NCBI GenBank assembly: GCA_916613615.1
Contig: OU744720.1
Location: 73,869,338-73,933,337 of the forward strand
DNA: 64,000 nucleotides
Direction: 5' to 3'
From: Steromphala cineraria
Taxonomy: Eukaryota; Mollusca; Gastropoda; Trochida; Trochidae
A program made the position numbers and the translations under genes. Each line of letters begins with the position of its first letter. Within the stretch, counting starts at the first letter, position 1. Below are positions 1-13,200 of the stretch, one piece after another. The notes beneath the pieces were generated by a model. The model saw only the letters and a list, made by a program, of their open reading frames with translations. It ran no database searches and was not told where the DNA came from.

Positions 1-514
1 AGTCAAGTTGACGCATGCCTTTGTTTCAATGTGAATAGTGTTGGTCTAATTATATATATAAGCAACATCAAAACTTCTTTGTTTCAAAGAGTTTCAATAA
101 GCTTGATAGTGGTGTTAGTATCTTCATCTTCATCTCTCTGCAATATAGTAGATATAAATCCATGTAATGTAATTCCATCAAATGAAGTCATCAAAATATT
201 TGTCATACAATTCTGTTAATGCTGAAACATTACAAAACCTGAAACCGTTGCCAATTGATAACTCAAGATAAGTGGTTACTAGTTGCAATTTAGCAGCTTG
301 GCACTTCTAAGATCAGTATATTAGAAATTTGTGGCTGTCTAGGCTCTCTTGGGTCAGTTATCTTAACTCTTTTGATGAATCAAGATTCAGGAGTCATTGG
401 TTAATTTTGACAGGTGAAGATCACTTAAACATTTCATCTAGATTCTTTTCATCAACTTTTGATGACTACATTATATCAAAACATATTATAACTATTGTAA
501 TTTCTCTATTGCAG
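1..514 (+). other. SMG5 intron sequence (5' end cut by window)
   Basis: AT-rich sequence with no recognised exon. It ends in the acceptor of the exon at 515. Reading frames here look like chance. Confidence 0.6.
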
Positions 515-590
515 AGCTCCCAGTCCCTGTGGTGTCGTCTCTCAGTCCTGCTGAACTTTCTACCTCATGAGAAGGATCTCGTTAGTCATG
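515..590 (+). CDS. SMG5: SMG5 exon 1 of window (internal exon)
   Basis: Preceded by a pyrimidine-rich acceptor (ctctattgcag) and followed by donor gtaagt. It has 25 codons plus one base, so it leaves phase 1. It encodes the SQSLWCRLSVLLN segment that precedes the lower helical region of SMG5. The 472-base intron after it (591-1062) holds a duplicated copy of the next acceptor. Everything left of 515 appears to be intron; no further exon was recognised in 1-514. Confidence 0.85.
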
Positions 591-3500
591 GTAAGTTCTT
601 GATATCTCTACCTGAACTATTGAGCATATAAACTTTTCTTACATAATTGCTGTACTCAATTGTGCTGTAACCTCAATTATGAGCTTGGTTGACTTATCAA
701 AAAAACTTTGAAACAACTTCACTGGAATCTTTAAGCATCGACAACCGTAATTTTTATGAATCTACTTCATTACAGAGACATACATTTATTTTTCACAAAT
801 ATTAGCAGAACCTGTTGTGTTACAGAGACAATCATTCTATTTCTTTACTCTATCAACCTTTTATTCATGATCTAACTACTCTAGCTAATAAAGTTCTCTA
901 AGCATATCATATTTTCTTTAACCACCTCAGATCTAGTGTGGTCAGAGAGAAGTTAAAGAAAGTTCTGCAAATTGATCTTTTTCTCTATTCTTTCTATTCT
1001 TTTTATTCATGCAATAGCTAGTAAATTTCTTATGTGTATAATTTTCTCTTCTGCCGCCTCAGATCAAGTGTGGTCAGAGGAGTTAAAGATGGTTCTGAGG
1101 TCGAGCTGTATGCCAGACTGGAGACAACTGTTCCCCCTGAGGGAGGACTCCAACATGTGTGGATTCCCTCCCCTTGCTGAGCTGCACGTCAACCTCGACT
1201 TCACCGCCATGCACCGCGGTCAGATCAACCTCATTCAGGAGGTAGGACTCGATATGATTCAATACAATACAATAAGTAGAGGATACTCTCATTCCCTTTA
1301 ATGTAGAACCTTGTCCATCATGCTAAATCTGGGTATTTGCAAGGATCCAAATTATTATTAGTCACTCAGACTAATGCGTACTTGAGAGTAATGGCCAAAA
1401 GACATTCCAACTAGCCAAATACATCTTTATAAGGATATCTTCTTTAAATTCAACTTTACCGGTCATTGCATTTTTGCTAGCCCAGCATCCTTTTCATCAC
1501 GGGATACAGGGTTACTGCTAATCTAGAACCCTGGTATTGGTATCTCTAATGCTCTAACTTTTATTCTTATGTTTGTCAAGGGGAAAACCTTGTTGCACAG
1601 CAGGTCATTATTCATGACTATATGTGGCATTTTTCAGCTAATGATATGTTGATATTTGAGGAGCAAAATAATTGAAGTTTTTAATCCCTTCATTCTTACA
1701 TCAAGGGACTGTCACTATAGCTGTATGCAAGTCATTTCAATGGCTGGTTGTAGAAATAGCTACACAAGGCTATTAACTTGATAGATATCATTAAGATAGC
1801 ATGGTATAGTAGGAGCTATGCGGATATGAATATGCTGATTTTGTAGGATAACTTAAGAAATTATTGTAAATCTCATGAGTGTTAATCAGTAAATATGTTT
1901 TTGTCATGGAAGAGAATACATTTTTCTAAGTATTCAAAGTAATATTTCAGAACCCTTGATACTTTACTGCAGAGCAGTCACTAATTCATCTCAGCAGCAT
2001 TCATAGAGCAACTTATACATATCTAAAATCAGTCATCTTCTGTCAATTTTTCTTCACTAAAGTTTAGTTGTCACAAATTTAAACTCTATTATCAATACAG
2101 CAAATTATTATTAAATATAAGTTTGTTTAAGATATGTGAATGTAAATACAGACCTTTAATTTATTGATAATTAATTTTGGCCATGCTACTCAACTTCTTA
2201 CTTGCAAAACCAATGTCATGTCTTATTTTTGATTTCTCCTTAGACATTTGTGCGGATCGTTTGTTTGCGACACTTCGGTCACTACCTGTCTAACACAGAG
2301 AGTGTAGAGTTCTCGTACAACGATGACCAGTCCATGTTCTTCGGTCCGACAGAACCCGACACGGAGGTCAGTGAGCGGGCAGCTCAGGAGAAGATGGTAA
2401 GTAGGATTAACTCCTTATATACTCTCCTGCCTACTTCCTTGTCTGGGAGAACTGTTGAGCACCGTTGTATCTGGAAGATATGTATGCCCGTTAAAGGTGT
2501 GATAAAACAGATTTTTTGTGATATGATACCATTCGTATCATGATAAGCTTTTTTAATTTTTTCTTCAAAAAGTAAAACTTTAACTTTTGCAAAATACCCA
2601 GATTCTAGGCAAAATAGGCAATTTGAAGTCTAAATCTAAATGTAGCCGATACAGAGAATGAATCTTGATATATATATGTGTACTGACAGATAAATTTTCA
2701 CGATTCCCAATATATCATCACACCTCTAATGCTTGTGCATTTGTTGGTTTATGTTAACTTTTCGTAGAGTGACTTTTTACAAATGTCATAGATTTAGCTT
2801 ATCAAATTACTTGTCTGATTTGAAAATTGGTTTTCTTACATATCAAGTGGGTAAAAACCTGTTCATTGAATCATCCTACAGCACAGTTGATTTGAAATAT
2901 TACACACAGAAACACCTACATGGTTAGACAAAATCATTATGTTTGCAAAATCTGTCCATGGCTCGTTCTTTTGAAATGTTAGTGTTCAAAGAGGTCAAAA
3001 AACAAAGAAGAATTTCCAAACCTCAATTTGCCTTTTGCCTGAATGGTTGGTTATATCAACTCCTCAAGGCCCAAATAAGACGTGTCAGGAAGACTTTAGA
3101 AATGTTATTCCAAATCCTGATGAGTAACGTTCAAGTGCTGCTGGTTGCGCTTGCAACGTCATTTGAGGACATCATTAGCGACATTATCACCACCACTTTT
3201 CATCCCAAATGTGCTCAAAGGGAGAAAGATCAGGAGAACATCCTTCTGGTGCATAAACATCTGTGAAAATCTTGTCCTCCCGCAGAATAAAGCCAGGGAC
3301 AGGGCGCTGAAGGAATAACAATATCTCTATTTCATAAAGATCTATAGAGACTTTTTCAGATGTTTAGTTTCATATTGTACCATTTTTAAAACATGATTTG
3401 GTTTAGTCTTGCTTTGACTTGTAGTAAAAGATGTGATGTAATGCATCATTTTAGGAATGACAGATCATTGTCTCTATTAACATTATCTATTGAAATGTGA

Positions 3501-6500
3501 CAAGTATATATACCGATAATCGAGACAATATGTACACTTTTATAAGGCTTTTATTATCCCCCGCCATGAAGTGGAAGGGGGATATAGGTTTGGGCTGCGT
3601 CCCTCCGTCCGAGTTAAAGGGGACAGCTTTTCTCAGAAACTATTTAAGATAGGGTAACCAAATTTGCTATGTGTCTTCAGGGTATCAATACCTTGATGGA
3701 GTTCGAAAATCAGAACCGCAAAATTATTTTTTACGGAGTAATTGCCCTTTGTCTGTGTTTTTTAACTCTGTTCGAGGGTGTCGTCAAAGGGGACAACTTT
3801 TCTCAGAAACTATTTAAGTGAGTTAACCAAACTTGCTGTGTGTCTTTATTGTATCAATACCTTGATGGGGTTCGAAAATCAGAACCGCAAAATAATTTTC
3901 TACGGAGTAATTGCCCTTTGTCTGTCCTTTTGGACTCTGTTAGAGGGTGTCGTCAAAGAGGACAACTTTTCTCAGAAACTATTTAGGATAGGTTAACCAA
4001 ACTTGCTGTGTAAAAAAGATGTAAAAAATTTGCATTTACAACGATGTCCATGGGCATAACCTGAGCATTTTTCAGTTAGGTTTCATGATGCACATGTTAA
4101 TCAAGGTTCATTAGTGACAAATGCATGCCACTTTGGTTAAAAATTCAGCCTTGAGCAAGCATAAATCAGTTTTAAATGCCTGCCAATACTACAATTTTAT
4201 AGCATCATTTGATGGTGGGTCTAAACTATTGTCGCGTAGTATATAAGAGACCAAATAGCAATGACAACAGCATCCAAATCACAATAAGACAATTTACTGA
4301 AACAGTATATGGTAATAGTAAAGGAAACTACCTCTAGTGAATTAAATATATGTGGAATGTCTTTTTGCTGGTTATGTATTACAATGATTCAGAGATAGAT
4401 AAAAATAATAATAGATTATTTACTGTGACATCATTCATAAAAATGAAATAACTGTTTGTGACCAGTTTGATAGCTAAGCTATCAAATGTCTTGAAAATTT
4501 GAGTGGATGTGGTTAGGTTTTGTATGTTAATGACAGATAAAAAGGTGCTAAGACATGTAGAAAATGATCATTAGGTAAATGAATGCACTATTGTTAGGTC
4601 TTACAAGTTTGATACGCTTCAATGTGCACATATTCTGTTCTTCTGGGCTAATTAGGGAGTGTAATTCAAAAGCAGGCGGGTTGCTGTCTGATTTAGGAAA
4701 TTCAAAATCGAGTCTATTTCTTACCGCAATCCGTTTTTTAATGAATCCTGAAAGTGGATCTATTGCAAATCAAATGTACTGTCTGACTGACAAATCATTG
4801 CATGATGTGTTCTGATTGCTGCTATGTGGAATAGGTTTATTATTGATATCCTCTCATTTAATTATCTTTCTGTAAACTAGAACTCTGGTTATGTTACTTG
4901 AAATGATAAAATTCAGAACCTCAAGTGTTTTCTTTTTTTATAACAAATAAAAGCAATATTATGTAAACATATTTGTAAAGATCATCAAGTATCACATACC
5001 TAAAATATTTGACTAACATGGCTAAACATTCCCTTAGTTGCAAGGTTGAAAAAAGTATATGTGTATTTTGCTGAAAGATATCTGCAAATTACCACAATGT
5101 CAGTTCATAATCACAAAAAATATTGAATAATTTTGTTTTAGATATTTCATTTTAAAATAGCATATTTGAACCTATCACTTTGAAACGTTATACATACCAA
5201 ATGTGAGAGAAATATAAAGCTGGGAAGAGTTATTTCCCTTTGACCATCCTGGGTGCAGTTTTCAATGCAGACAAAGGCTCACTGTTTCCCTATCACATTT
5301 GATAAACATATGGAGTTTATGACCCATGGGATTTTTTAGAATGACTCAACTCTTGTTACAGTTGACATTGATATTATGTGAAAGAGAATAATTTACACTC
5401 AAAGGTTAATCAAGGGTGTGTGCTTCAATGGAAATAGCATAAGAAATATGTGAATATCATTAAAGCTCTGTGAAGATTAGAAATCTATCCACAGAGAATA
5501 TTTGTAGAAAAACATGCTGTCATTTTCCATTTAGTTCCACCTATTTAACTGTAATTGTTACTTCATCTGCTCAGGATGAAAATACTTGCATACTATAATG
5601 TTTCACAAACACACCGACTTGTTTATTAGTTTAACAGTTGCCTGCATGTAGACCCCTCCAAACAATCTGCGTGTAGCTTCGATGGGAAAAATCTGCCTTT
5701 TCCTGCTTATCACTTTCTTCATCGTGTAACATTCTCGCCTATTTATACAGTTTCTTGCACAGTCATTAGACAAGTACGATGTAGCGGAAGAATAGGAACA
5801 GACCACACAGGAAGCAGAGCGGATACAATGATGAAGGTTCTTCTTATGTGTACAGTCAGTGGATAACTCGTCTCCATCTGGTGTTATAACAGTTCTGCTT
5901 GTGGTTAAGTCTTTAGGTCTAACCCAAAGACTAGTTCATGATATATACTCAACAAAAAAGTTCTGCACCATCCCAATATTCAGCATCAAAGCACTCTACA
6001 GATCAGTATGTACACTTAAAAATAGACTTTATGAATAATATTGTCAACCCTTTTATTAGATCTGAGGACAAGGAATCACCCTTGTTCCTTGTTCAGACTT
6101 GTAACAGAGATTCAGAATTAAGATATTGATTAAAAAAACAAATAAAATTGATCAATATTGACATTTGATTGGTTACCTTTGTCCGTATTCTCCGTTACTT
6201 ATGTTTGTAATTCTTTATTGCCCACAGCATAACACCACAGCAAAAAAAATAAGTTTTCTCTGAGTCTTCTTTCCTGTTTTAAACTAATTGTAAAAGAATC
6301 AATTCTTCAGACACTTAACTTTGGTAAAGAGAATTTTTGCACTGCAAATCATTTTATGATGTCATAGAGCTTAGGTGATGAATATTGTTATCGGTTGTCT
6401 CCTTGTTGATAAATATCGTTTCTCTATATTGGCATAAGCAGCTAAAGGTGAATTATTGATTTATTTGAGAAGTAAGTATGTTGAAGAAATAAGCATTTTG

Positions 6501-7234
6501 TGGACTGATAAAATTTGTATTATAGTAAGATATGTATCTTGCTTGAAAATCTTTTTAGTATCCACACCAAAACATAAATTTCCAATCAATTAGGAAGTGT
6601 ATACTCCAAAGAATTTTATTCTTTTATTAATTATTGGTACCTGTACTTGGGGAACACTGGCCATATTTGAAACAGTCTATTATAATAGATGAATTTTCAG
6701 CATGCTATCTCGAAAGAATAAAAAAAAAGACTGTATGTTTCTTTAGTTCGGTACAGAATGATTAACTTATCTCTTGAGTGACTCAAACAAAGAGGTGTTT
6801 TGGGAAGTGTCTTAAATTCAAATCCTCTGATATACCAAGTTCAAAGATATTTTCAGTTACTTAAAACATACATCTTATCTGTGTTTATATCAAAAGTATT
6901 GAATAACTGGTAATGGAAAAGTTAACAAGGGAGGACACGACACGCCAAAAATTATATTCATAGTTTAAAATAAACATCTAACGTTTCATTTTATCTTTGT
7001 TATTTCAACTTGCCTCCTTATCAAATATAATGTCATCATTCAACTTCAGCTCACATCTCCTTGAAATGTGTTTATTTGCCAAGAAACAGATAGCCAAGTT
7101 GATAAAGGCGAGGAAATCTCTGGCTCACATGAACTGTGTTTGTTGGATCTTTGATCTATACAGGAACTATCTCTGGTAACCAGTTGTACCAGAAACAGTG
7201 TATGTTGAAATGAGGGGGTGGGTGTGGGTGTGGG

Positions 7235-7266
<32 letters not shown>

Positions 7267-10200
7267 TTTATTTGAGGGGGTGGGGGTATCATGATGTGTT
7301 GAGTGGGGATGGTATGGGGAGGGGGTGATATTTGAGGGGGTTAGGGTATCAGTGTTTAGTTGGGGTGGGTTTGTGGGGGAGAGGATGGAAGTGTTGTAGG
7401 CGAAGGGGGAGTCTGTATATGTGAGCGAGTGTGTGATGTGTACCACTCGTCACTGCTGGCCCTGTACACCTGAGTACCTCTATTTCAGATAGCTATCTTA
7501 TCTCACCAACTTCAGACAACAGCACTGTTTGTGTTTGTATGCAGTTACCCTGCCCCGTGTAATTACTGCAATTTCCAGGCGGAAGTCTGCAGCTATCTCC
7601 TCTGTCACTTAGCCCTGCTTGTTTATTTATATTGGAGTGTCTGTGGGTCTGTCTGTCTGTTTGAGTAGGAGAGCAGAGCCGCACTGCTAGGGTGGTACAG
7701 TGCTGATTCATAGCGCTGCTTGTCGGGTGAGGGTCAGTGCGGGATAGTTTATCAGCACCAGCCCCCTGACCAGTTCCTCCATGTTTATACTTGTTGTTTA
7801 TGTTTCATCCAGCCAGTAATTACAGGCCAGGGTTCCTGTGTGATTGATGTTGCTTTGTCATACCCCTGTGGTAACAACTGCCCCGGTAATTAGATTCATA
7901 TGTAAATTACACCAGATTGTTATCTTTACAGCTACGTAATTCAAATGCAATTGCTTTTTAATTTGATATGGTTGAAGTTTATCCATGTAATTAGTTATTG
8001 AGTATATTTATGAAAATAGCTTTCAAATTTGATAAGTGATAATTTGTTATGTCTACATGGTTTCAGCCTTACAGCAGAATATGAGTTGTACTTGTTTTAC
8101 TAAAATGAACCATATTTATTCTAGATCATTCAGCATTTTTCTTGTTGTTATTTTCTTGATATTTGGTACATTTGGAGAAATCTAGACTTGCTAAATGGAC
8201 CTAGACTTATTTCAGACTCCTTTTTTGTACACAAAGAACTGATGAAGACTAGCTGATAGCTAGTGGACTTATAGACTAAAATTAAGTCTATGAAATATTT
8301 TAAATAATTACTGTATCTGCATTTATATTATTTTATTTCTTGAGGCTTTTATTTATGTTATTTTATTTCTTGAGGCTTTTAATTTCATATGTGTATATAG
8401 TCAATCTAGATTTACAGAATTTAGACCTAGACTTGCAGAATTTAGACCTAGACTGTATAAAGGCTCTTATATAATACACAGTCATGAAGCAGGACTAGTG
8501 TATTGGATGGTGCAGTTGATAGAGTATATATAGAAAATGCCTTGCAAAGCCTAATGACTCTTGCATGAGGTTTTAGTACTCTAAGTCTGACCTATCCTCA
8601 AAGTCGATAAGCTCAGGAAATCAGTTCCACAATTATTTTTAAAGATAATTCGCTGAGAGTCTCAAAGACTGTATTCACTAATGCAGATGAAGTGAATAAA
8701 TATGTAGCCATTAAGATTATGCCTTTAAGAAGTAATGTTGTGTGAAATTACCATGTATTGAAGATATTTCCTGCATATATGTAATGCAAATTAGCTTTCA
8801 TCCCTCTCTGATCTTTGATCTCCTTCAGCGAAGAGAAATAGAATGTCACACTATCGTGGAATAAATGTTATTCCAAGAAGAACTGCTCCGTGTAGAGATT
8901 TATGGGACTTTATCTCCTGACTGCCCTAGTCAAATATAGATCACATATCAAGAATTCATTTCTTTCTGTATGCTATGAACTCAAATGAGCTTTTTTTCTG
9001 AGGAAATTCTATTCCCAAATGGCAATGGCGAGAAACCACTTTTCTGCAGTTAATGATTTTATCTTTATGTAACAGTCTTAACGACACAACTGATATTTTT
9101 GCTTTGATGTAGGCTTATCATATGTCAGATTAGCTAAAAGAATTCTTGTAAATAATTTTTTTCTTTTTCATGTTGAGATATGATATTTCACTTTCTTAAG
9201 CTTTAGAAAAGAATACTTTCATGAAAACGCGAAAGATTTCAAGATTGTAGTTTGTTTTAATTATTTTTCCATATGCAACTGCCTTGAATCTGATGTCATT
9301 AATTATGTCATATCTTGACATATCAGTCTATTTGAATAAAAATGTTTTGACTAACTGAAATATTTTCATAGAGGTTTTGCATGAAGTGAAAATTGATTTA
9401 GTGAACATCTAATTTTAAGATATGGAAATTGCATTTTATCTTGTTTTTGTCGAATGACTGAACATTTAGAGTCCTTCATGTCTGAAATAGAAGATAAGAA
9501 AAGATGATTGACTTTCTGATGCAGTGATACATTTTAACTTCCCTGTTCTATTTATTCATAATAACATTAGGACATGGTACAATTTATGAAATGCTATTTT
9601 GTGATACCAGTTAACAAAACATGTCCCTCTAACACTACCACTTCTTGTCCTGTGAAGTTATTTTATTGTCTTCCCTAAGGGTCTATTCTCCACCCAAAGT
9701 TCATGTTGTTGTGTTGAAGGTAAAGTCTGCTTACAACTCTTGGTGATTTTGTCATTAGCTCAAGTTATCAAATCCTATAGTAACTGTTCACATAACTGTA
9801 ACATTCCCCTATCCCCATATCAGGCAAAATAATGCACCATAACTATATGTTAGACCCTAGACAATTATTGTTGTTTCTAAGGCTCTTGTCATGTCTCAAC
9901 ACCTAATTACATTTCTCTGCTTTTTTCAAGTTAATTCGTAGTGAAAAATGCACAGTCAAATATATTCTAGTTCTCCAAAAGCATACAGAAATGACTGAGG
10001 CTTTTGGAAGAGTTAATTTATAAATGGTGTCACTAATTGCTTTTAATCAGGCTTCTTGATTTCTAGCCGAGAAGGGCTTGCATTAAAACAGAGGTAGGTT
10101 TAGAATGTTTTAACTTGTGTTACCTCTGTAGTAAAATAATGTAAGCATAGCTTCCATGAGTGTCAAATCCACAGACTGAAGTTCATAATATTATTTCAAA

Positions 10201-13200
10201 CCCAACCCTGTAACCATTATAAAGCTAGTCTCAATTTGGAATGTACACTCACATTTCTTTGAGGTTTCCTACCTATATATACATGATTTTCCCAGAGACC
10301 GAATGTTAATTTACTTTATATGGCTAAAAGTATTCCTCTTTTGAGGGGGCTTCTAGATAGCTGAAATAATTACCTGTAGTAATTTTGAGAAACCCCCCAC
10401 ACAGATGAAGTGAGAGAATGCATGCCGTGAGGTAGAGGGGAGTGATGGCAGATGCATGGCAGCAGAGTACATCATCAGAGAGATACTTACTTGTCAATTG
10501 TTGCTAACTTGATAAGCAGTCAGCTGGACAAGGAGTCAGGCGGCCATATTAGATGTCTCCTTCCATCTTTGCTCCTCAATCCTGAAGAGACTGTGTAGTC
10601 TTTGAAATATCTTTGAAACTCTGTGCCTTTAAGATGGTCTAACTTACCCTTGGCCAAGACTATCTTGTTGCTTCTTGATAGGTAGCTTGACCCACAGGCT
10701 GTACTTTTTAACTTAATTCAACAACCTCAAACATAGTCTCTTGAATAAGTCTAAATTTTGGATGAACATTATCATGCACAGAGACCGTGATTTTTTAGAG
10801 TGAAAATGTTAGATGAGTTTAAATTTTTAGTTCATAGAAAAAAAAAAATATATATATATATATAATATATAAACTATAAATTGTGTCTTTCCTTTCTATA
10901 TACCCTAGGTTAACAGGTTCTCCTGAATTATTGATTATATTTGATAGAAATTTTGGAGCTCAACATCCTGTTATTTGAAAGGGGTCTATATTCTATGAGT
11001 ATTGTTGTTGTTGTAATGTTTTGAAATCATAGCATAATTTTATGTTAAAGTGTATCCATTTCATCTTAGGATTACAGTGAACTTTGTCTAAAGACTAAAA
11101 ATTTGTGGGACAAGAAAAATGTATTTGTATATTTCTGTAAGTTGAATATATAAGACTAACTTACTGACTTTTCTTATCTAGACGTGCCTTTCAGACAATT
11201 ATCAGTGAGGTGAATGGAGATAATGTTTAAGGGACTGTCAGACAGTCCAAGTGAAATGTTGAAATCTCCGGAGCTCCCAAACACCCTTTAGTTCACCTCA
11301 ACTACCAGCTATTGTTCCCGTTCTCTTGTTTTACAATAATGTTATAATGAAAACGCCCAACTTATTCAAACAATATCAAGTGTTCATTATCTTAATCAAA
11401 CTCATGTGTGGGCCTTATCGTTCAGTAAGATTTGCATTTGTACTAAATGCCTTATTAGAACTTGTTCACCTTTCGAAGAATGTTCTGTGTTTGTTTTTAA
11501 GAGCATTTTCATCAGTTACATCAATAATTCTATCCAATTACAAGATTATTTTTGTATAATAACTGTACAATTACCCTGTTTTTCATTGATGTAACAAATA
11601 ACACTTATACTATGATATGAAAAGATTTGATGTTAAGATGATAAAACCATAAGCACTTAATTGGCAAGTGTAATATTTTAATCAGTCAGTGATGTCTAAT
11701 CACCTAGGCATATTACCCTTATTAAATGCATATTACATCTAATTTTGTTTTCATGCTGGAAATGTTAATAGGCTGCTTGATGGTTTAGATAAGAATCAGA
11801 TAACGAGAAACAGTGGGGTGCAGGGCATGTAGATCTCGGTGCCAAAACCTTCCTGCAATGTTTAACATGTGCCACGACATGTGCAGTCAAGAGGTTATGT
11901 TGTGATCGTGTATTTCGGGACAAGAAAACAACGTAATAAATACAAAATGTCGGAGGTAGGACGGAGTAACCGAGGAATGTTAGTGCTGACCTTTACCAAG
12001 ATTAAACACCTTGGATAGATGTGTTTCTACAATACCTTCACTGCGAGTAGTCTCAAATGGAATGAATGTGTTTCTAATCCGGCAATATGTGCTACACCTT
12101 CCCGCTCCGAGCCTTGAAGAAGCATTTCAGGTAGCTCACTCCATTCATCAAGTGCCAAGGACGGACAAGATGGGCTTTATCTACAAGAGGCTGGCCATGG
12201 ATATATTCTGTATTTCCTTGGGGAGGATGAAAGGGGGTAGGGGGGTCAACAGGAAAGGTCTTGGATATCAACATGTGGCAAAGCACTGAACTGACATTTT
12301 CTCTTGCTACCTGAATCTCTTTCAAAAGATTTTAGGTTTAACTGTGAGTGTCCGATTTGTTAAGGAAATTCTGAATTTCATTGTTGCAACGAAAAACCAT
12401 AGATTATGATTTATATGATTTTATAATTTTGGTTTCAATATTCGTTGAAAAAAAATTGTTAACAATCTTTCTGCACCCTGACAAATTCAAATTAAGTTGT
12501 CATGTAGCAAGTTCTTCAATCTAATAAATATGAAAAAATAATAAGAAATTGATTTCATTGAAGAATGAAAAAAGTGTCATAGTGTAAATGTGAGCTAGTG
12601 TATATGTGAGAGCGGCTCCTAGCTCAGTGTCGGGGACCTCCCCGGGGAGCCGTTGCCTGCCCACAAGGCAGCAGTGTATCTATCATTGCCAGCACCAGCA
12701 GCAGATAAATTGTAATTTTCCAGCATATCTGTCAGTCAGCTCTCAGGGGAGACATTTATGAGCTGAAGAATCCTGGTACTTTGCCCAACTCTGTTCAAGA
12801 GGCTTTTGATCTTCATTGTCTGATCTGGCCCTAATCACTCTCCTAGAAATGATTACTTCTCCCAGACTTGGAAAAAATTATCTGATAGATAATCATAGAG
12901 ATGGCAGCATTAGCAGCAGGAAGTTTGCCATCAATTGTCAGGTTTACCTTCCCGAACATGCTGTAAAGAATCCACCAATCGACTCTAGCTCCAATGCATG
13001 CTGGGTCGCTTCTACCAGCCCAATTGAGCCAGGTCCTGCTCCCAAGTCAAAGGTGACCAGAAATATGACGAGGCTATTAATCCCCTACTTCAGTTAAATT
13101 ACCTTCGCTACTCCAGTGGTGTTTGAAATCAAATGGAATTGGAAATGGTTTAGCTATGATATAAAAGGACAAGTTAATACTGTTTTAGCCGTTCAACTGT

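Noticed and set aside
329..514. In-frame extension of SMG5 exon 1 upstream of 515
   Set aside because: The sequence is AT-rich and unlike SMG5, and a good acceptor sits at 504-514.
7046..7446. Minus-strand Pro/His-rich frames across the G-rich tract
   Set aside because: They are translations of the homopolymer and simple repeats.
12816..13097. 93-codon plus-strand frame in intron 3
   Set aside because: No acceptor or donor at its borders and no recognisable domain; may be conserved noncoding DNA.
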